Shown here: piece after piece, positions 50,217 through 59,790 of the stretch
Layout of the letters: each line of letters starts with the position of its first letter
Position numbering within the stretch: position 1 is the first letter of the stretch
Origin: Actinocorallia herbida
Lineage (GTDB): Bacteria; Actinomycetota; Actinomycetes; Streptosporangiales; Streptosporangiaceae
Reading direction: 5' to 3'
Assembly (NCBI RefSeq): GCF_003751225.1
Contig: NZ_RJKE01000001.1
Location: forward strand, 434,001 to 498,000
DNA: 64,000 nucleotides
Notes under the pieces: model-generated
Told to the model about the DNA's origin: nothing
Seen by the model: only the letters and a program-made list of their open reading frames with translations
The model's database searches: none
Program-made: the position numbers and the translations under genes

Positions 50217-51516
50217 CCCCTCCCTCGAACACGCGCGGCCCGGCCTCGCCCCGGGCCGCGCGTCCATGTCCGCCCACAGAGTTCGCCGCGTGCGCGCGCA
50301 GGTCCGAAAGCAGGGACGGGATCACAGATTCCTCGCTCAGGGCGACGCCCCTGGCCCGCATCACTTCCTGCAGCTCGGGGTCCCAGGGAGTCTCCTGTGC
50401 GCCGCCCTTGAGCGGCGGCCTGGAAACGGACCGCTCGGCGTCCGCGAGCCCTTGGAGGTAGTCCGTCGAGGACATCCGCCAAGGCGCCGCACCATGACGC
50501 GAGACCAGAGCCGCCGTCATCCGGATGCCAGGCCAGTCGAAATCCCCGTGGTAACGCAAAGAACCTCCGCAGAGGGCGATCCGTTCGGCGAGCTCGAGGA
50601 AGGCGACGGACGGCTGCCCTTCGGCGCAGACCAGGGGCGGGCAGGCCGGTCCCAGCTCTCTGGCCGCGCCGCCCAGGACCGAAGGGTTCTCGCACACGTG
50701 CACCACCGTGGCGTCAGGGCTGACGGGATGGCGGACCAGCTGGTCGAGGGTGACCCGCAGCGCGGTGCCGTGCCGGGCACCGCTCGTCATCCATTCGCCG
50801 AGGGCCTCGCCCCGCGCGGGCAGGTTGAGCACGAGCACGGTGCTGCTGTAGGCGTTCTCGGCGACGCCGAACCGCTCCCACAGGTCGCGCCGATCCTCCG
50901 CCGAATCGGGGGCCGCCGAACCGGCCCGGAAGGCGAGCGCGGCCAGCACGAGCCCGGAAAGCGGCCGGCCGGAGTCCAGCGCGTGGGCGTCGCCGGTCGC
51001 CTTGTCCGCGAGCTCGGGCAGGGTCGTCGCGTTGCCGTCGAGGAGCTCCAGGACGCGCACGGCGCGGGCCAGCCTGTCGGGGCGGCCCAAGAGCCGGGTG
51101 AGGGTTCCGTTGGACGTCGCGCGCAGTTCGCCGACCCAGGCGCGGTACCAGGCATGGGACGTCAGCTCGGTGGCTTCGGCGGTCGCGAGCAGCGCCGCGC
51201 GGGCCCCGGCCGCGGTGGCGGCCTCCGCACGGCGGTCGCGCAGGGGCCTGCCGTGCAGCTCGACCAAGACGTCGCCGAGCGCCATCCCCGTCCTGGCCCG
51301 GACCGCCGCGTCCAGTTCGCTCATCCGTACGCGGGCCGTCGCCCCCACCCGGAACCTCGGCAACGGACCGAGCAGCCCGACGAGCTCCCTGTGCGCCTCG
51401 GGAGAGGCGATCTCGACGGAGAGCGAGGCATGGCCGGACTCCAGGCGCTTCCTGGCCAGGGCGAACAGGTCGGCCAGGGTGGGGCGGCGCAGGCTGGAGA
51501 GCGAGTCGTTCTGCAC
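50182..51516 (-). CDS. jetD: Wadjet type II JetD nuclease subunit (TIGR02679, DUF3323-DUF2399)
   Basis: This 444-residue protein has an N-terminal arm domain and a C-terminal TOPRIM-type nuclease domain. The acidic residues are Glu276 (VHVCENPSV), Asp325 and Asp327 (YHGDFDWPGIR). In Wadjet, JetD cuts circular DNA that the JetABC motor has extruded, so plasmids are removed. GTG 51516 has GAGGAAGG upstream and lies 31 bases after the jetC stop. The last 40 residues (GGHGRAARGEAG...) look unlike the conserved domain and run into the fasciclin gene, so the C-terminus may be extended. Confidence 0.88.
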   Translation of the reverse strand: MQNDSLSSLRRPTLADLFALARKRLESGHASLSVEIASPEAHRELVGLLGPLPRFRVGATARVRMSELDAAVRARTGMALGDVLVELHGRPLRDRRAEAATAAGARAALLATAEATELTSHAWYRAWVGELRATSNGTLTRLLGRPDRLARAVRVLELLDGNATTLPELADKATGDAHALDSGRPLSGLVLAALAFRAGSAAPDSAEDRRDLWERFGVAENAYSSTVLVLNLPARGEALGEWMTSGARHGTALRVTLDQLVRHPVSPDATVVHVCENPSVLGGAARELGPACPPLVCAEGQPSVAFLELAERIALCGGSLRYHGDFDWPGIRMTAALVSRHGAAPWRMSSTDYLQGLADAERSVSRPPLKGGAQETPWDPELQEVMRARGVALSEESVIPSLLSDLRAHAANSVGGHGRAARGEAGPRVFEGGVRSGAGPGRSR

Positions 51517-51547
51517 GGCGGCCTTCCTCGGAGGCTGGGGGCGGGAG

Positions 51548-54500
51548 TCAGGCGGGCTCCTCGGCGCCGAAGAGGCCGATGGCGGAGGGGGCCCGGCGGG
51601 TGGGAGAAAAGCCGAGGAGGGACGAGGCCAGCTCCTCGTTGCCGGAGAAGCCCGCGCCGGAGTCGACGAGTTCGGCGCCGTCCCAGAGGATGAGCATCGC
51701 CGAGACGGTGTGGGCGAGTTTGTCGGAGTGCATGTCGTAATGGGCGGCGGCGGGAACCGTCTTGTATCGGATCCATAGGTCGTGGCCCGTCATGAAGGTG
51801 TCCAGGCCGTATTGGACGGTCAGGCCCAGAAGGTCGGGTTTGTACCTGTCGTCGATGCCGGCGAACGCCTCGTCCAGGGCGATCATCCTGGGGCAGTCCG
51901 GCTTCGCCGACTCGTACAGGGCGTTGGCCGCCGCGAACAACGGCAGGTGGATGGCCGCCGACTTCTCTCCGCCGGACATCAGCGAGTGCTGTTTGCGCGT
52001 CAGCCTCACCTCGTCCTGGCCGGGCACCTTCAACCGCAGCTCGAACGAGCGCCAGGAGCGGTAGTCCAGGACCGCGCTGAGGGCCTCCTTGTACGTCGCG
52101 CGAGGATGGGCGGCCCGGTGGTCGCGAAGCATCTGCCGTAGCGCGGCGCGCAGACGCCCGAGCTGGTCGCGGCCCAGGTCCGACAGCTCAAGGAGGGCCG
52201 ACACCTCCCGCTGAGCGTCGGTGACCCGGGGCGAGGCCACCCATCGGATGCCGACGGTCGTGCCGTTGGACATCGGCCGTGAGCGCGTGTCGGCGTCCAT
52301 CCGCTCCACGAGTTCCCGGGCGGTGTACACGCGGTCGAAGATCTCCTGGGACAGCTCGGCGAGGAGCTCGTCCTCCAGGACCCGGCGCTCCTGGTCCTCC
52401 AGCAGGAAACGCTGCTCCTCGGCACGCTCGCGGACCCGGGCGGCGAACTCGGCGACCGGGTGGCGGCCGTCGGGGTCGGCGACCCGGACGTAGACGAGCG
52501 CGTCGTCCGACTCGGTGTCGAGACGGTAGTCCTCCTCACGCTCGGCGAGGACCTCGCCGAAGGACTTCAAGGCCGTGTTCAGGCGCCGCCGGGAGTCCCG
52601 CCGCGCCTCCTCCCCGGCCGAGTGCCCCGTGGTGGCCGTATCGAGCGCGCGCACGAATGCGGCCGCGTCTTCCGGGACCACTCTTGCGACGGCCTCCTCG
52701 GCTTCCGCTTCCGCGAGTCCGGAGATGACGGCTTCGGCGGTGTCCTCGGAGGAGGCCCACCGGGTCGGATGCGGCCATGGCGGTGCTTCGGCCGGAACGC
52801 CCAGCACGGCCCGCAGTTCGGGCTCGGCGAACGGCCCGACTCGCCGGGCGGCCTCCAGCAACCCGCCCACCGCCTCCGCGAGCTGGGCGGCCAGCTGCCC
52901 GTGCAGGGTCTCGGCGCGGATCAGGCTCTCACGCGCGCTCTGCGCACGTGTGTCGGCGGCCGTCCACGCGGCCGACGCCTGCGTGAACTCGCCCTCGGCG
53001 ACCTCAAGCCGCTCAAGGATCGCCTTCAACGGGGCGCTGAGGTTGTCCTCCAAGGCGCTGAGCCGCTTCTCCAGCTCTTCCTGGCGGCCGGCGTTCTCCC
53101 GCAGCGAGGCGGATTCGGCCTCGGCCCCCAGGGCGGACCTGGTGATGAGCGCGTCCCGGCTCGCCACCTCGGCCTCGCCCGCGGCGACGGCCTGCTCCGC
53201 GGCGGCCCGCCGCTCGGCGCTGCGCAGGTGATCGGCGATCGCCCCCTGGACGACCTGGAGCTCCGCCCGCCCGGACGGCAGATCCAGTTCGCCTGCGACC
53301 AGCCGCAGCACGCGTCGCGCCTGCTCCGCGGCGGCCACCGCGGCGTCCGCCGCGATCGACGCCTCGGCGTGGACCCGGCGCGCGGCGGCGAGCAGCGCCG
53401 ACGCGGTGGCGACCTCGCCGAGGGCGGTGAGGACGGGGGCGAGTGAAGGCAGAGCGTCCTTGGCCTTGCGCAGGACCGCGAGGGCCTCCTCGACGTCCGT
53501 CAGCCGGTCGGCGAGCGCCGTGTCCTGCGCGTCCGCGCCGGCGATCAGCGCGTCGTGTTCGGCGATGAGCCGGGCCCGCCGCGCCGCCCGGTGCACCGGC
53601 CCGATGAACTCGGGCACCGCTTTGCGGCACGCGCCCACCTGGACGCCGTAGGTGAACCCGCCGTCCAAGCCGATGGCAGGGGCCGGCGTCCGCGGGCCCA
53701 CTTCCGAAGCCAGGGCCACTGAGCGCAGAACGCCCGCCAGCACGGCCTCCGGTACACGGTCCTGCTCTTCGGGCACGAGCACGTCGGCAAGAGTGCGTCC
53801 TGAAGGGCGCTCGGGCTCGGGCAGGGGCCGCAGATAGGCGTCGCTCTCCTCGGCCGAAAGCAGAGCAGGGATCACGGCCGGGTCCGGCGGGATCCAGGCG
53901 GTGAGAAGACCTGCCGCGTCCAGGGCGGCTTCCAGCGCGGCGCCTTCGCTTTCGGGAAGGTCGTCGGCGAACCGGACGAGTTCCCACAAGGGCCCTCCCG
54001 GGCGCTCTGCAGGACGGGCCGACCGGGCCGGATGCGAGGCTGGGGCATCCTGGGTCTGCGCGGCGATCCTGGCGCGTTCCTCGACCAGGAGGGCCCGGCG
54101 CTCGGCCGTCGCGCGCCTGGCGGCCCGCAGGTCGGCCCGCTCGTCGGCCAGCCTGCCGCGGCGCTCCTCGGCGAGGTCGGCGAAGACCGTCGCGAGGGCG
54201 GGGGCGCCGGGGCCGGAGACCTCCTGGAGCGCGCGCAGCAGAACCGCGGCGTCGTCCTCACCGACGGCATCCCAGCGCTCCGCCCAGGCTTCGAGTTCGC
54301 TGCGAACCTCACCCCTCGCGGTCTCGACGGCCTCCGCGGCCGCCGTGCACGCGTCGTCGGCCTCCTCCAGGCGCCCGCGCGAGGTCTCGGCGGTCGCTCC
54401 GGCGCGGTCGCGCTCGCCGTCCGCGGCCGCTACGGAGTCGAGCAGGGCGAGGACTCGCCTTACGCCTTCTTCCCGGGCCGTGACCCGGGCCTTCACTTCG

Positions 54501-55702
54501 GGCAGTTCGGCGTCGTCGTGCTCGATCCCGGCCGCCCGCGCGGCCCGCTCGGCGTCCGCGGCGGCCTCGGCGACGGCTTTCCTGCGATCCTCCAGCCGCC
54601 CGGCGAAGTCCGTCGCCTCCCCGCGCAGCGCGGCGAGCTGCTCCTCCATCGCCGCGAACGTCCTGCGCTGCCGGGCGAGGCTCTCCCTGCCGGTGCGCAC
54701 CCGCGACCGGAGCTCGTCGAGGTTCTCCTGGCTCCGGTAGGCCTCGTCCGAGCGCAGCGTCTTGAGCTCGCCCTCCAGCTCGTTCCTACGGCTCTCCGCA
54801 GAGTCCCGCTCCTCCAGCGCGGCGGTCTCGGCCTCCTTGGCCTCGGACTCCTGCCGGGCCGCCTTGCGCAGCGCCGCAGCGCGCTCGACCGCCTTGCGCG
54901 TCCGGTCGGCGACGAGATCGGCCTGGTGCCTGCCGCCCGCCTTCAGATAGCCGGTGTAGACGGCCAGGAAGCGCTCGGCGGCCCCGTCGGCGGCGGTGAG
55001 GTCCTCGCTGAGGCGCTGCACGGCCGAGAGGTTGTCGAAATCACGCGCGGCCCGCTCGACGAGGCCGTCGGAGACGGGGCTGAGCCCGGCCGTCAGGGTC
55101 GCCGAGACCTTCTCGGGGTCCAGGTCCTTGGCCAGCAGCGGGCGGCGCAGCGCGAGCAGGAGGTCGATGAGCTGGGTGTAGCGCTGGCGGCCCAGGCCGA
55201 ACAGCTCGGCGTCGATCGCCTCGCGGTACTCCGTCGCCGTCGCATAGGAGCACTCCGGGCCGAGCACGCCGCGCAGGTGCTTCTCGGTGAGCGGGCGCGC
55301 GTCGTCGGTGAGCAGCCCGAAGTCGACGCCGATCCGCTTGCGCGTGACGAAGAACGAGGTGTTCACCTTCGGCCGGTCCTTGTGCGCCCGCAACGCGACG
55401 ATCAAGGTGACCGTCTCGTCCTCCTGCGCGAACTCCATCCAGACGAAGCCGTATTCGGACTCCTGCCCCCGGTAGAGGAGGTTCGACTTCATCGTGCGGT
55501 TCTCGCCACTGAACGGGTCGAGCCTGCGGGCGTCGGTGACCCCGTCGAGTACGAAGGGGAACAGCACCTCGAGGGCCTTGGTCTTGCCCGAACCGTTGTG
55601 CCCGCGCAGCACGAGGCGTCCGTCGGCGAAGACGAACTCCTCGTCCACGTAGTCCCAGATGTTGACGAGTCCGGCGCGGGACGGACGGAATCGGCTGGTC
55701 AC
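51548..55702 (-). CDS. jetC: Wadjet type II JetC, SMC/MukB-like ATPase (TIGR02680)
   Basis: This 1384-residue SMC-like ATPase has Walker A GHNGSGKT at residues 34-41, long coiled-coil arms rich in Ala/Glu/Arg, and a central hinge-like part (about residues 500-680). Its C-terminal head has LMSGGEKSA (from about 1241) and Walker B MIALDEAFAGID (from about 1273). It is the motor that loads on and extrudes plasmid DNA. GTG 55702 overlaps the jetB stop by four bases; the frame stays open upstream, but that part only shadows jetB. The length fits the TIGR02680 family. Confidence 0.95.
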   Translation of the reverse strand: MTSRFRPSRAGLVNIWDYVDEEFVFADGRLVLRGHNGSGKTKALEVLFPFVLDGVTDARRLDPFSGENRTMKSNLLYRGQESEYGFVWMEFAQEDETVTLIVALRAHKDRPKVNTSFFVTRKRIGVDFGLLTDDARPLTEKHLRGVLGPECSYATATEYREAIDAELFGLGRQRYTQLIDLLLALRRPLLAKDLDPEKVSATLTAGLSPVSDGLVERAARDFDNLSAVQRLSEDLTAADGAAERFLAVYTGYLKAGGRHQADLVADRTRKAVERAAALRKAARQESEAKEAETAALEERDSAESRRNELEGELKTLRSDEAYRSQENLDELRSRVRTGRESLARQRRTFAAMEEQLAALRGEATDFAGRLEDRRKAVAEAAADAERAARAAGIEHDDAELPEVKARVTAREEGVRRVLALLDSVAAADGERDRAGATAETSRGRLEEADDACTAAAEAVETARGEVRSELEAWAERWDAVGEDDAAVLLRALQEVSGPGAPALATVFADLAEERRGRLADERADLRAARRATAERRALLVEERARIAAQTQDAPASHPARSARPAERPGGPLWELVRFADDLPESEGAALEAALDAAGLLTAWIPPDPAVIPALLSAEESDAYLRPLPEPERPSGRTLADVLVPEEQDRVPEAVLAGVLRSVALASEVGPRTPAPAIGLDGGFTYGVQVGACRKAVPEFIGPVHRAARRARLIAEHDALIAGADAQDTALADRLTDVEEALAVLRKAKDALPSLAPVLTALGEVATASALLAAARRVHAEASIAADAAVAAAEQARRVLRLVAGELDLPSGRAELQVVQGAIADHLRSAERRAAAEQAVAAGEAEVASRDALITRSALGAEAESASLRENAGRQEELEKRLSALEDNLSAPLKAILERLEVAEGEFTQASAAWTAADTRAQSARESLIRAETLHGQLAAQLAEAVGGLLEAARRVGPFAEPELRAVLGVPAEAPPWPHPTRWASSEDTAEAVISGLAEAEAEEAVARVVPEDAAAFVRALDTATTGHSAGEEARRDSRRRLNTALKSFGEVLAEREEDYRLDTESDDALVYVRVADPDGRHPVAEFAARVRERAEEQRFLLEDQERRVLEDELLAELSQEIFDRVYTARELVERMDADTRSRPMSNGTTVGIRWVASPRVTDAQREVSALLELSDLGRDQLGRLRAALRQMLRDHRAAHPRATYKEALSAVLDYRSWRSFELRLKVPGQDEVRLTRKQHSLMSGGEKSAAIHLPLFAAANALYESAKPDCPRMIALDEAFAGIDDRYKPDLLGLTVQYGLDTFMTGHDLWIRYKTVPAAAHYDMHSDKLAHTVSAMLILWDGAELVDSGAGFSGNEELASSLLGFSPTRRAPSAIGLFGAEEPA

Positions 55703-57042
55703 GGCTGCTCCTGAGCGGTGGCCCCGGCGAACAGGCCGATCTGGCCGTCCGGAGTGGGCAGGGCCTGGGTGATGTTGCGGTAGCGGACCGCGGCGGGCAG
55801 CACGAGGACGCCGCCCGGGACGGGCCGCACCAGGCGGAGGTCGGAAAGGAAGGCGAGCGAGGCGTCGAGAAGCCCCAGAGGGTCGGCCCGCCAGGCGGCG
55901 GTGAAGGAGTCGGCGCCGAACTCCGTGTAGAGCTCCTGCACCATCTGCTCCAGGCGGTGCCGCTCCACCAGCGGCAGTGTCTCGGCGGACACCTCCGGCG
56001 AGGCGAAGCGGGGGAGATCCCATGCCATGCCCCGGGCGAGGGTGTCTTCGGGGACGGCCTTGTCGAGCCGTGCACGCAGGGCCGCCTGCTCCTCGGCGTC
56101 GGACGGTCCGGCCGCCCGCCTGAGCATGCCGCCGTCGAGTGCGTCGGCGACCTTGCCGAGCAGCAGACCCGCCGCGCGGGCGAGCGCGCCCCGGCCCGGG
56201 AAAGGCCGGTCGGTGAAGGAGCCGGACGGGTCGATCAGCGAGACGCCCTCGGCCCGCCGCTCCACGACGGTGCCGGTGAGCCGGGCGAGGTTCTCGGCCA
56301 GGCCGTCGCGGCGCAGGACCGCCGCGGCCTCCGGATCGAGGTCGGCGTAGTAGACGACGGGGCGTTCCAGGACCATCCGGCGGACCCGGGCGGCTGCGGG
56401 GCCGTGCGGGTCCTCCAGGAGGCCCGCCGCGCCCGTCAGATGCTGGAGGGGCCGCGCGGGGCGCAGCAGGGCGGCGCAGATGTCGTGGTCGACGTCGAAC
56501 AGGGCGTCGCCCTCGGCCGAGCGCGCCCACGCCTCCACGGACCCGTCGGAGACGGCGAGGGCGTCCCGGTCGAGCAGCCAGCCGACGACGTCGACGACGG
56601 CGGCCTTGTGCGGGCCCTGGAGGGGGTCGTAGCCGAGCCCGTCGATCGCCTGGGCGGCCGGGGTGAGCGCCCGCACGATGTCGGTGAGGCTCACCTCGAC
56701 CCTTGATCGCTGGAAGGTGGACAGCACAAGGCACAGGTAGGCCAGCCGCCGCCGGTCGAACGCCCGCCCCGCCCGGTTGACGAACACCCGCCCCCGGCTC
56801 GGATCGAGCCCGTCGAGCCGCCGGACCAGCCGCACCTGACGGGTCGTCGCCACCAGCGTGTACCCGCACAGATCACGGAGATCCCTCGCCAGCAGATCCG
56901 CCCACGGAAGCACCCTGTCCAAGATCCCCGGCCGAGGATGCCGGGCCGTGATGAGTCCGTGGGAGAGCACGAGCCTTACGGCCGCCTGGTAGGAACCCAG
57001 ATCGGCGTCGGCGACATCGGCGGCGGCGCGCGGTTCAGCCAC
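55699..57042 (-). CDS. jetB: Wadjet type II JetB, MukE-like subunit (TIGR02678, DUF2398)
   Basis: This 447-residue protein follows the TIGR02678 pattern: LVLSHGLITARHPRPGILDRVLPWADLLARDLRDLCGYTL near the start, a Tyr/Ala-rich YYADLDPEAAAVLRR middle and a C-terminal winged-helix-like FLSDLRLVRPVPGGVLVLPAAVRYRN. It would bridge JetA and the JetC heads. GTG 57042 is the only plausible start before the conserved region. Its first bases repeat the end of jetA. The gap to jetA is 74 bases. Confidence 0.9.
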   Translation of the reverse strand: MAEPRAAADVADADLGSYQAAVRLVLSHGLITARHPRPGILDRVLPWADLLARDLRDLCGYTLVATTRQVRLVRRLDGLDPSRGRVFVNRAGRAFDRRRLAYLCLVLSTFQRSRVEVSLTDIVRALTPAAQAIDGLGYDPLQGPHKAAVVDVVGWLLDRDALAVSDGSVEAWARSAEGDALFDVDHDICAALLRPARPLQHLTGAAGLLEDPHGPAAARVRRMVLERPVVYYADLDPEAAAVLRRDGLAENLARLTGTVVERRAEGVSLIDPSGSFTDRPFPGRGALARAAGLLLGKVADALDGGMLRRAAGPSDAEEQAALRARLDKAVPEDTLARGMAWDLPRFASPEVSAETLPLVERHRLEQMVQELYTEFGADSFTAAWRADPLGLLDASLAFLSDLRLVRPVPGGVLVLPAAVRYRNITQALPTPDGQIGLFAGATAQEQP

Positions 57043-57116
57043 GGGCGCGCTCCGGGATCTCCGGACCGGCCCAGGTCGGGTGCGGCCACCCGGGGACGCC
57101 GACGGTGGGGCGTGGT

Positions 57117-58655
57117 TCAGCCACGGGTGCGCTCCAGGGTCTCGATCTCCAGGGCGAAGCCGGGGAGGTGGAGGGTGCCGCCGGGGATGCGGACGATGTC
57201 GCCGGTCTCGGCGGGGCGCAGGCGCAGGACGACGATGTCGTCGGCGCCGGTGCCGGAGGACAGGCGGCCGGAGATCACGGTGCGGGCCTCCAGGGCCTTG
57301 GTGAGGAGGCGCAGCAGGACCCTCGTCTCGTCCTCGCCCAGCTCGCGCCCCACCGGGCCGTCGTCGGCGAGGGCGCGGGCGGCCGCCCGCTCGGCGGCGC
57401 GCTCGGCGACCTGGCGGCGGCGCAACTCGGCCCGCGCCCCGGTGTCCGCGCGGACGGGCTGGGGCGCGCCGGGCCCGGCGGGCCGGCCCGTCCGGAACGG
57501 GGTGAGGGCGATCTCGACGCCGGGGGAGTCCCACCAGCGGGTGCCCTCGTCGATGCGCTCCTCATCGTCGTAGGCGCCGCCGAGGTGGCGCGCGGAGGAA
57601 AGGTTGAACGCGGCGGTCGCGAGGGCGTGCGCGGCGTCCTCGTCGGGCGCGCGGACCAGCCAGGACGCCAGGTGCCGCAGCTCCGAGGCCCGGTTCACCC
57701 CGCTGCGACCCGCCTCGCTGAGCTGGCGCAGCAGCGCGATCACCGCGGAGACCGCGGTGCGCGTCGCCGAGTGCAGCTCGGTGACGCCCGAGCGCCCGTC
57801 CGTCCCCGCGACGAACCAGCTCCGCAGCCCCCGCCAGCGCTGCTCCCAGTCGGCCATCCGCGCCCCCGCCTCCAGCAGCGGCCTCTCATCGGCCTCGGCC
57901 GCCCGCGTCAGCATCGTGTAGACGCCGGACTCCTCGACCTCCCGCACGGCCTGGTCGAGCCGCGGCAGGTACCGGTCAAGGTCGTCCATGAAGTCCCGCA
58001 TGTGCGCGAGCAGCGCGTTCTTGTACCGCAGGAACAGCTCAGGCGAAGCGTCCGTCATGCTGACGATCTCCCCGAGCGTCACATGGAACCGCGCCGACCG
58101 CCGCCCCATGTCCTTGACGGCCTCATCCAGCCGGCTGAGCCGCCGCAGCACCTGCCGCCCGTCCCCCGACCGGTTGGCCCGCGCCAGCGCCCGCAGATCC
58201 TCCAGCACGTCCGAGAACGCCAGCCGAGACAGGTTCACATCATGAACCTGAGCCCCCAGCAACTCCTCGACCAGCGTGTACGCCCGATACCCCAGCTCGG
58301 AGAACTGGTACACCGACTGCCGGTTCCGATATCCCGCCAGCGACCCGGCCCGCGACACGTCGTCATGCCGATGCAGCAGCCCATCGGCCGCCAGCGAGTC
58401 CAGCCGCTCCCGCAGCAGCACCCCCTCAAGCCGAGGCGCCTCCTCGTAACCCTCGGAGAGCTCCCGCAGCACCGAGGCGACCTCGTCCACCCCCACCTGC
58501 ACCCGATGCCGAGACCGAAGCCGATCGATCCCCCTCAACACCCACAGATACCCCCCGGCCTCGTCTCTCCGAACGAACTGCAGCAGCCGCAACCGATCCC
58601 CGACCGCCAGGGAGTCCAACCCCCACCCCCGCGGCCCACCCGTACCCTCATTCAT
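57117..58655 (-). CDS. jetA: Wadjet type II JetA, kleisin/MukF-like subunit (TIGR02677, DUF2397)
   Basis: This 512-residue protein has an N-terminal winged-helix-like region (GDRLRLLQFVRRDEAGGYLWVLRGIDRL). A helical middle carries the TIGR02677 hallmark HVTLGEIVSMTDASPELFLRYKNALLAHMRDFMDDL, and the C-terminal beta domain ends LPGFALEIETLERTRG. It is the kleisin that closes the JetC ring. ATG 58655 was chosen because GATACT lies seven bases upstream, giving a leaderless start; an in-frame ATG at 58703 is less likely. It is the first gene of the four-gene defence operon. Confidence 0.9.
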   Translation of the reverse strand: MNEGTGGPRGWGLDSLAVGDRLRLLQFVRRDEAGGYLWVLRGIDRLRSRHRVQVGVDEVASVLRELSEGYEEAPRLEGVLLRERLDSLAADGLLHRHDDVSRAGSLAGYRNRQSVYQFSELGYRAYTLVEELLGAQVHDVNLSRLAFSDVLEDLRALARANRSGDGRQVLRRLSRLDEAVKDMGRRSARFHVTLGEIVSMTDASPELFLRYKNALLAHMRDFMDDLDRYLPRLDQAVREVEESGVYTMLTRAAEADERPLLEAGARMADWEQRWRGLRSWFVAGTDGRSGVTELHSATRTAVSAVIALLRQLSEAGRSGVNRASELRHLASWLVRAPDEDAAHALATAAFNLSSARHLGGAYDDEERIDEGTRWWDSPGVEIALTPFRTGRPAGPGAPQPVRADTGARAELRRRQVAERAAERAAARALADDGPVGRELGEDETRVLLRLLTKALEARTVISGRLSSGTGADDIVVLRLRPAETGDIVRIPGGTLHLPGFALEIETLERTRG

Positions 58656-58888
58656 CGTCCCCAGTATCGCCCTCCCCACCGACGCCCCCGCCCCTTTTTC
58701 CACAGGTCACACCTCGTGCGTGTGCCGGACGGGCAGGTGGGCCCGGACGGCTTGCCGGTGGATCTTGGATTTGGCAGGCTTCAACCGGTAAGGGCGGAAA
58801 CTCCATGTGGGCCTGCGAGGGTGCGCGAGGCGGTCCGCGTGGATCTCGGCAGGGCTCGCCGGCCGATCGTCATGAACTCGGGAAGACG

Positions 58889-59485
58889 ATGCATCCCTCC
58901 TCGGTACCCCGGCAGGTCCCGGCCGTGCGCACGCCGGAGTCATGGATCCGCCGGGCCTGGCGGCTGAGGCCGCCGGGGGCCGCGAGCGGCACGGTGACCA
59001 TCGCGGTCCTCGCGTACGCGGACGCGACGATGTGGGACCTGGGGGCGGTGCTCCTCGGCGCCGCGCTCTCCGTCGTCGCTTTCGTGTGCTGGGTCGGCGG
59101 TCTAGCCTCCTCCAAGCCGCGCATTCTCCCGGACGACCGGTTCATCGCCGCGGCCCTCGTCCCCCTGCTCGCCTTCTACGTCCTGGGCGTCGCGCTCCTC
59201 ACCGACTGGCCGACTCGCGCCGCCACCTTCGTCTCCCGCCCCTTCCTCGACCGCGTGGCGGATACGGCCCCGTCCGACGGCCCGGCTCTGGCCGGCCTCT
59301 TCTACGTCCGCTCCACCGGGTCCGAGGACGGTTTCGTATGGCTCGACACCGGAACCATCGACCTCGACCTGTGCGACCTCGTCCGACTCCCTCCGGGCAC
59401 CGACCCCGAAGACGTCGAGCTGACTTCTCCGCCCACCGACTACACCCACCTCACCGGCCCGTGGTACTCCGCCTGCACATTCTGA
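58889..59485 (+). CDS. Unrecognised membrane protein
   Basis: This 198-residue protein has three hydrophobic spans (roughly residues 32-47, 51-70 and 83-102). An external C-terminal domain follows with FYVRSTGSEDGFVWLDTGTIDLDLCDLVRLPPG, containing two cysteines (CDLV and the C-terminal YSACTF) that could form a disulfide. The ATG at 58889 was preferred; a start at 58805 is possible. It is divergent from jetA and lies between defence genes, but no defence role can be shown. Confidence 0.6.
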   Translation: MHPSSVPRQVPAVRTPESWIRRAWRLRPPGAASGTVTIAVLAYADATMWDLGAVLLGAALSVVAFVCWVGGLASSKPRILPDDRFIAAALVPLLAFYVLGVALLTDWPTRAATFVSRPFLDRVADTAPSDGPALAGLFYVRSTGSEDGFVWLDTGTIDLDLCDLVRLPPGTDPEDVELTSPPTDYTHLTGPWYSACTF

Positions 59486-59525
59486 CCTCCGCCGGCAGCT
59501 TGCCGTAGGCCCGCCGCGACGGCCG

Positions 59526-59790
59526 GTGAACCCGCCCCCGGGATTCTTCGAGTCCTTGACCGCCGCCGCGGTGGCCCGCACGACAGTGCACGACCCCGTG
59601 CTCCTGCTGTGCGACGAGCCGACGGGCGATCTCGCCTCGGAGAACTTCGCGAGAATCATGGACCTGCTGCGCTCTTCGGTCGACGGAGACCTCGCGGAGG
59701 TCCCGGGGTCCGGCGGCCGCGGCCATCGCCGACCGGGCACGGCGGGTGGCTCGAGGTCAGCGCATCAGCCGCCGTTCGCCGGAATCAGGT
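59526..59790 (+). pseudogene. Frameshifted remnant of an ABC transporter ATPase
   Basis: The frame from 59526 encodes VARTTVHDPVLLLCDEPTGD followed by LASENFARIMDLLRS, which corresponds to the Walker B and D-loop region of a LolD/MacB-type ATPase. The normal continuation (GPAAAAIADRARRVARGQRIS) appears one frame over, from about 59698. The Walker A half is absent, and the Cys before DEPTG replaces the usual Ala. The 3' end overlaps the convergent DUF2075 gene. It is the decayed tail of a once complete gene. Confidence 0.75.

Noticed and set aside
55703-56869. An N-terminal extension of jetC by several hundred codons
   Set aside because: The extension overlaps jetB in another frame and is low-complexity. 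The GTG at 55702 overlaps the jetB stop by four bases and starts right at conserved sequence.
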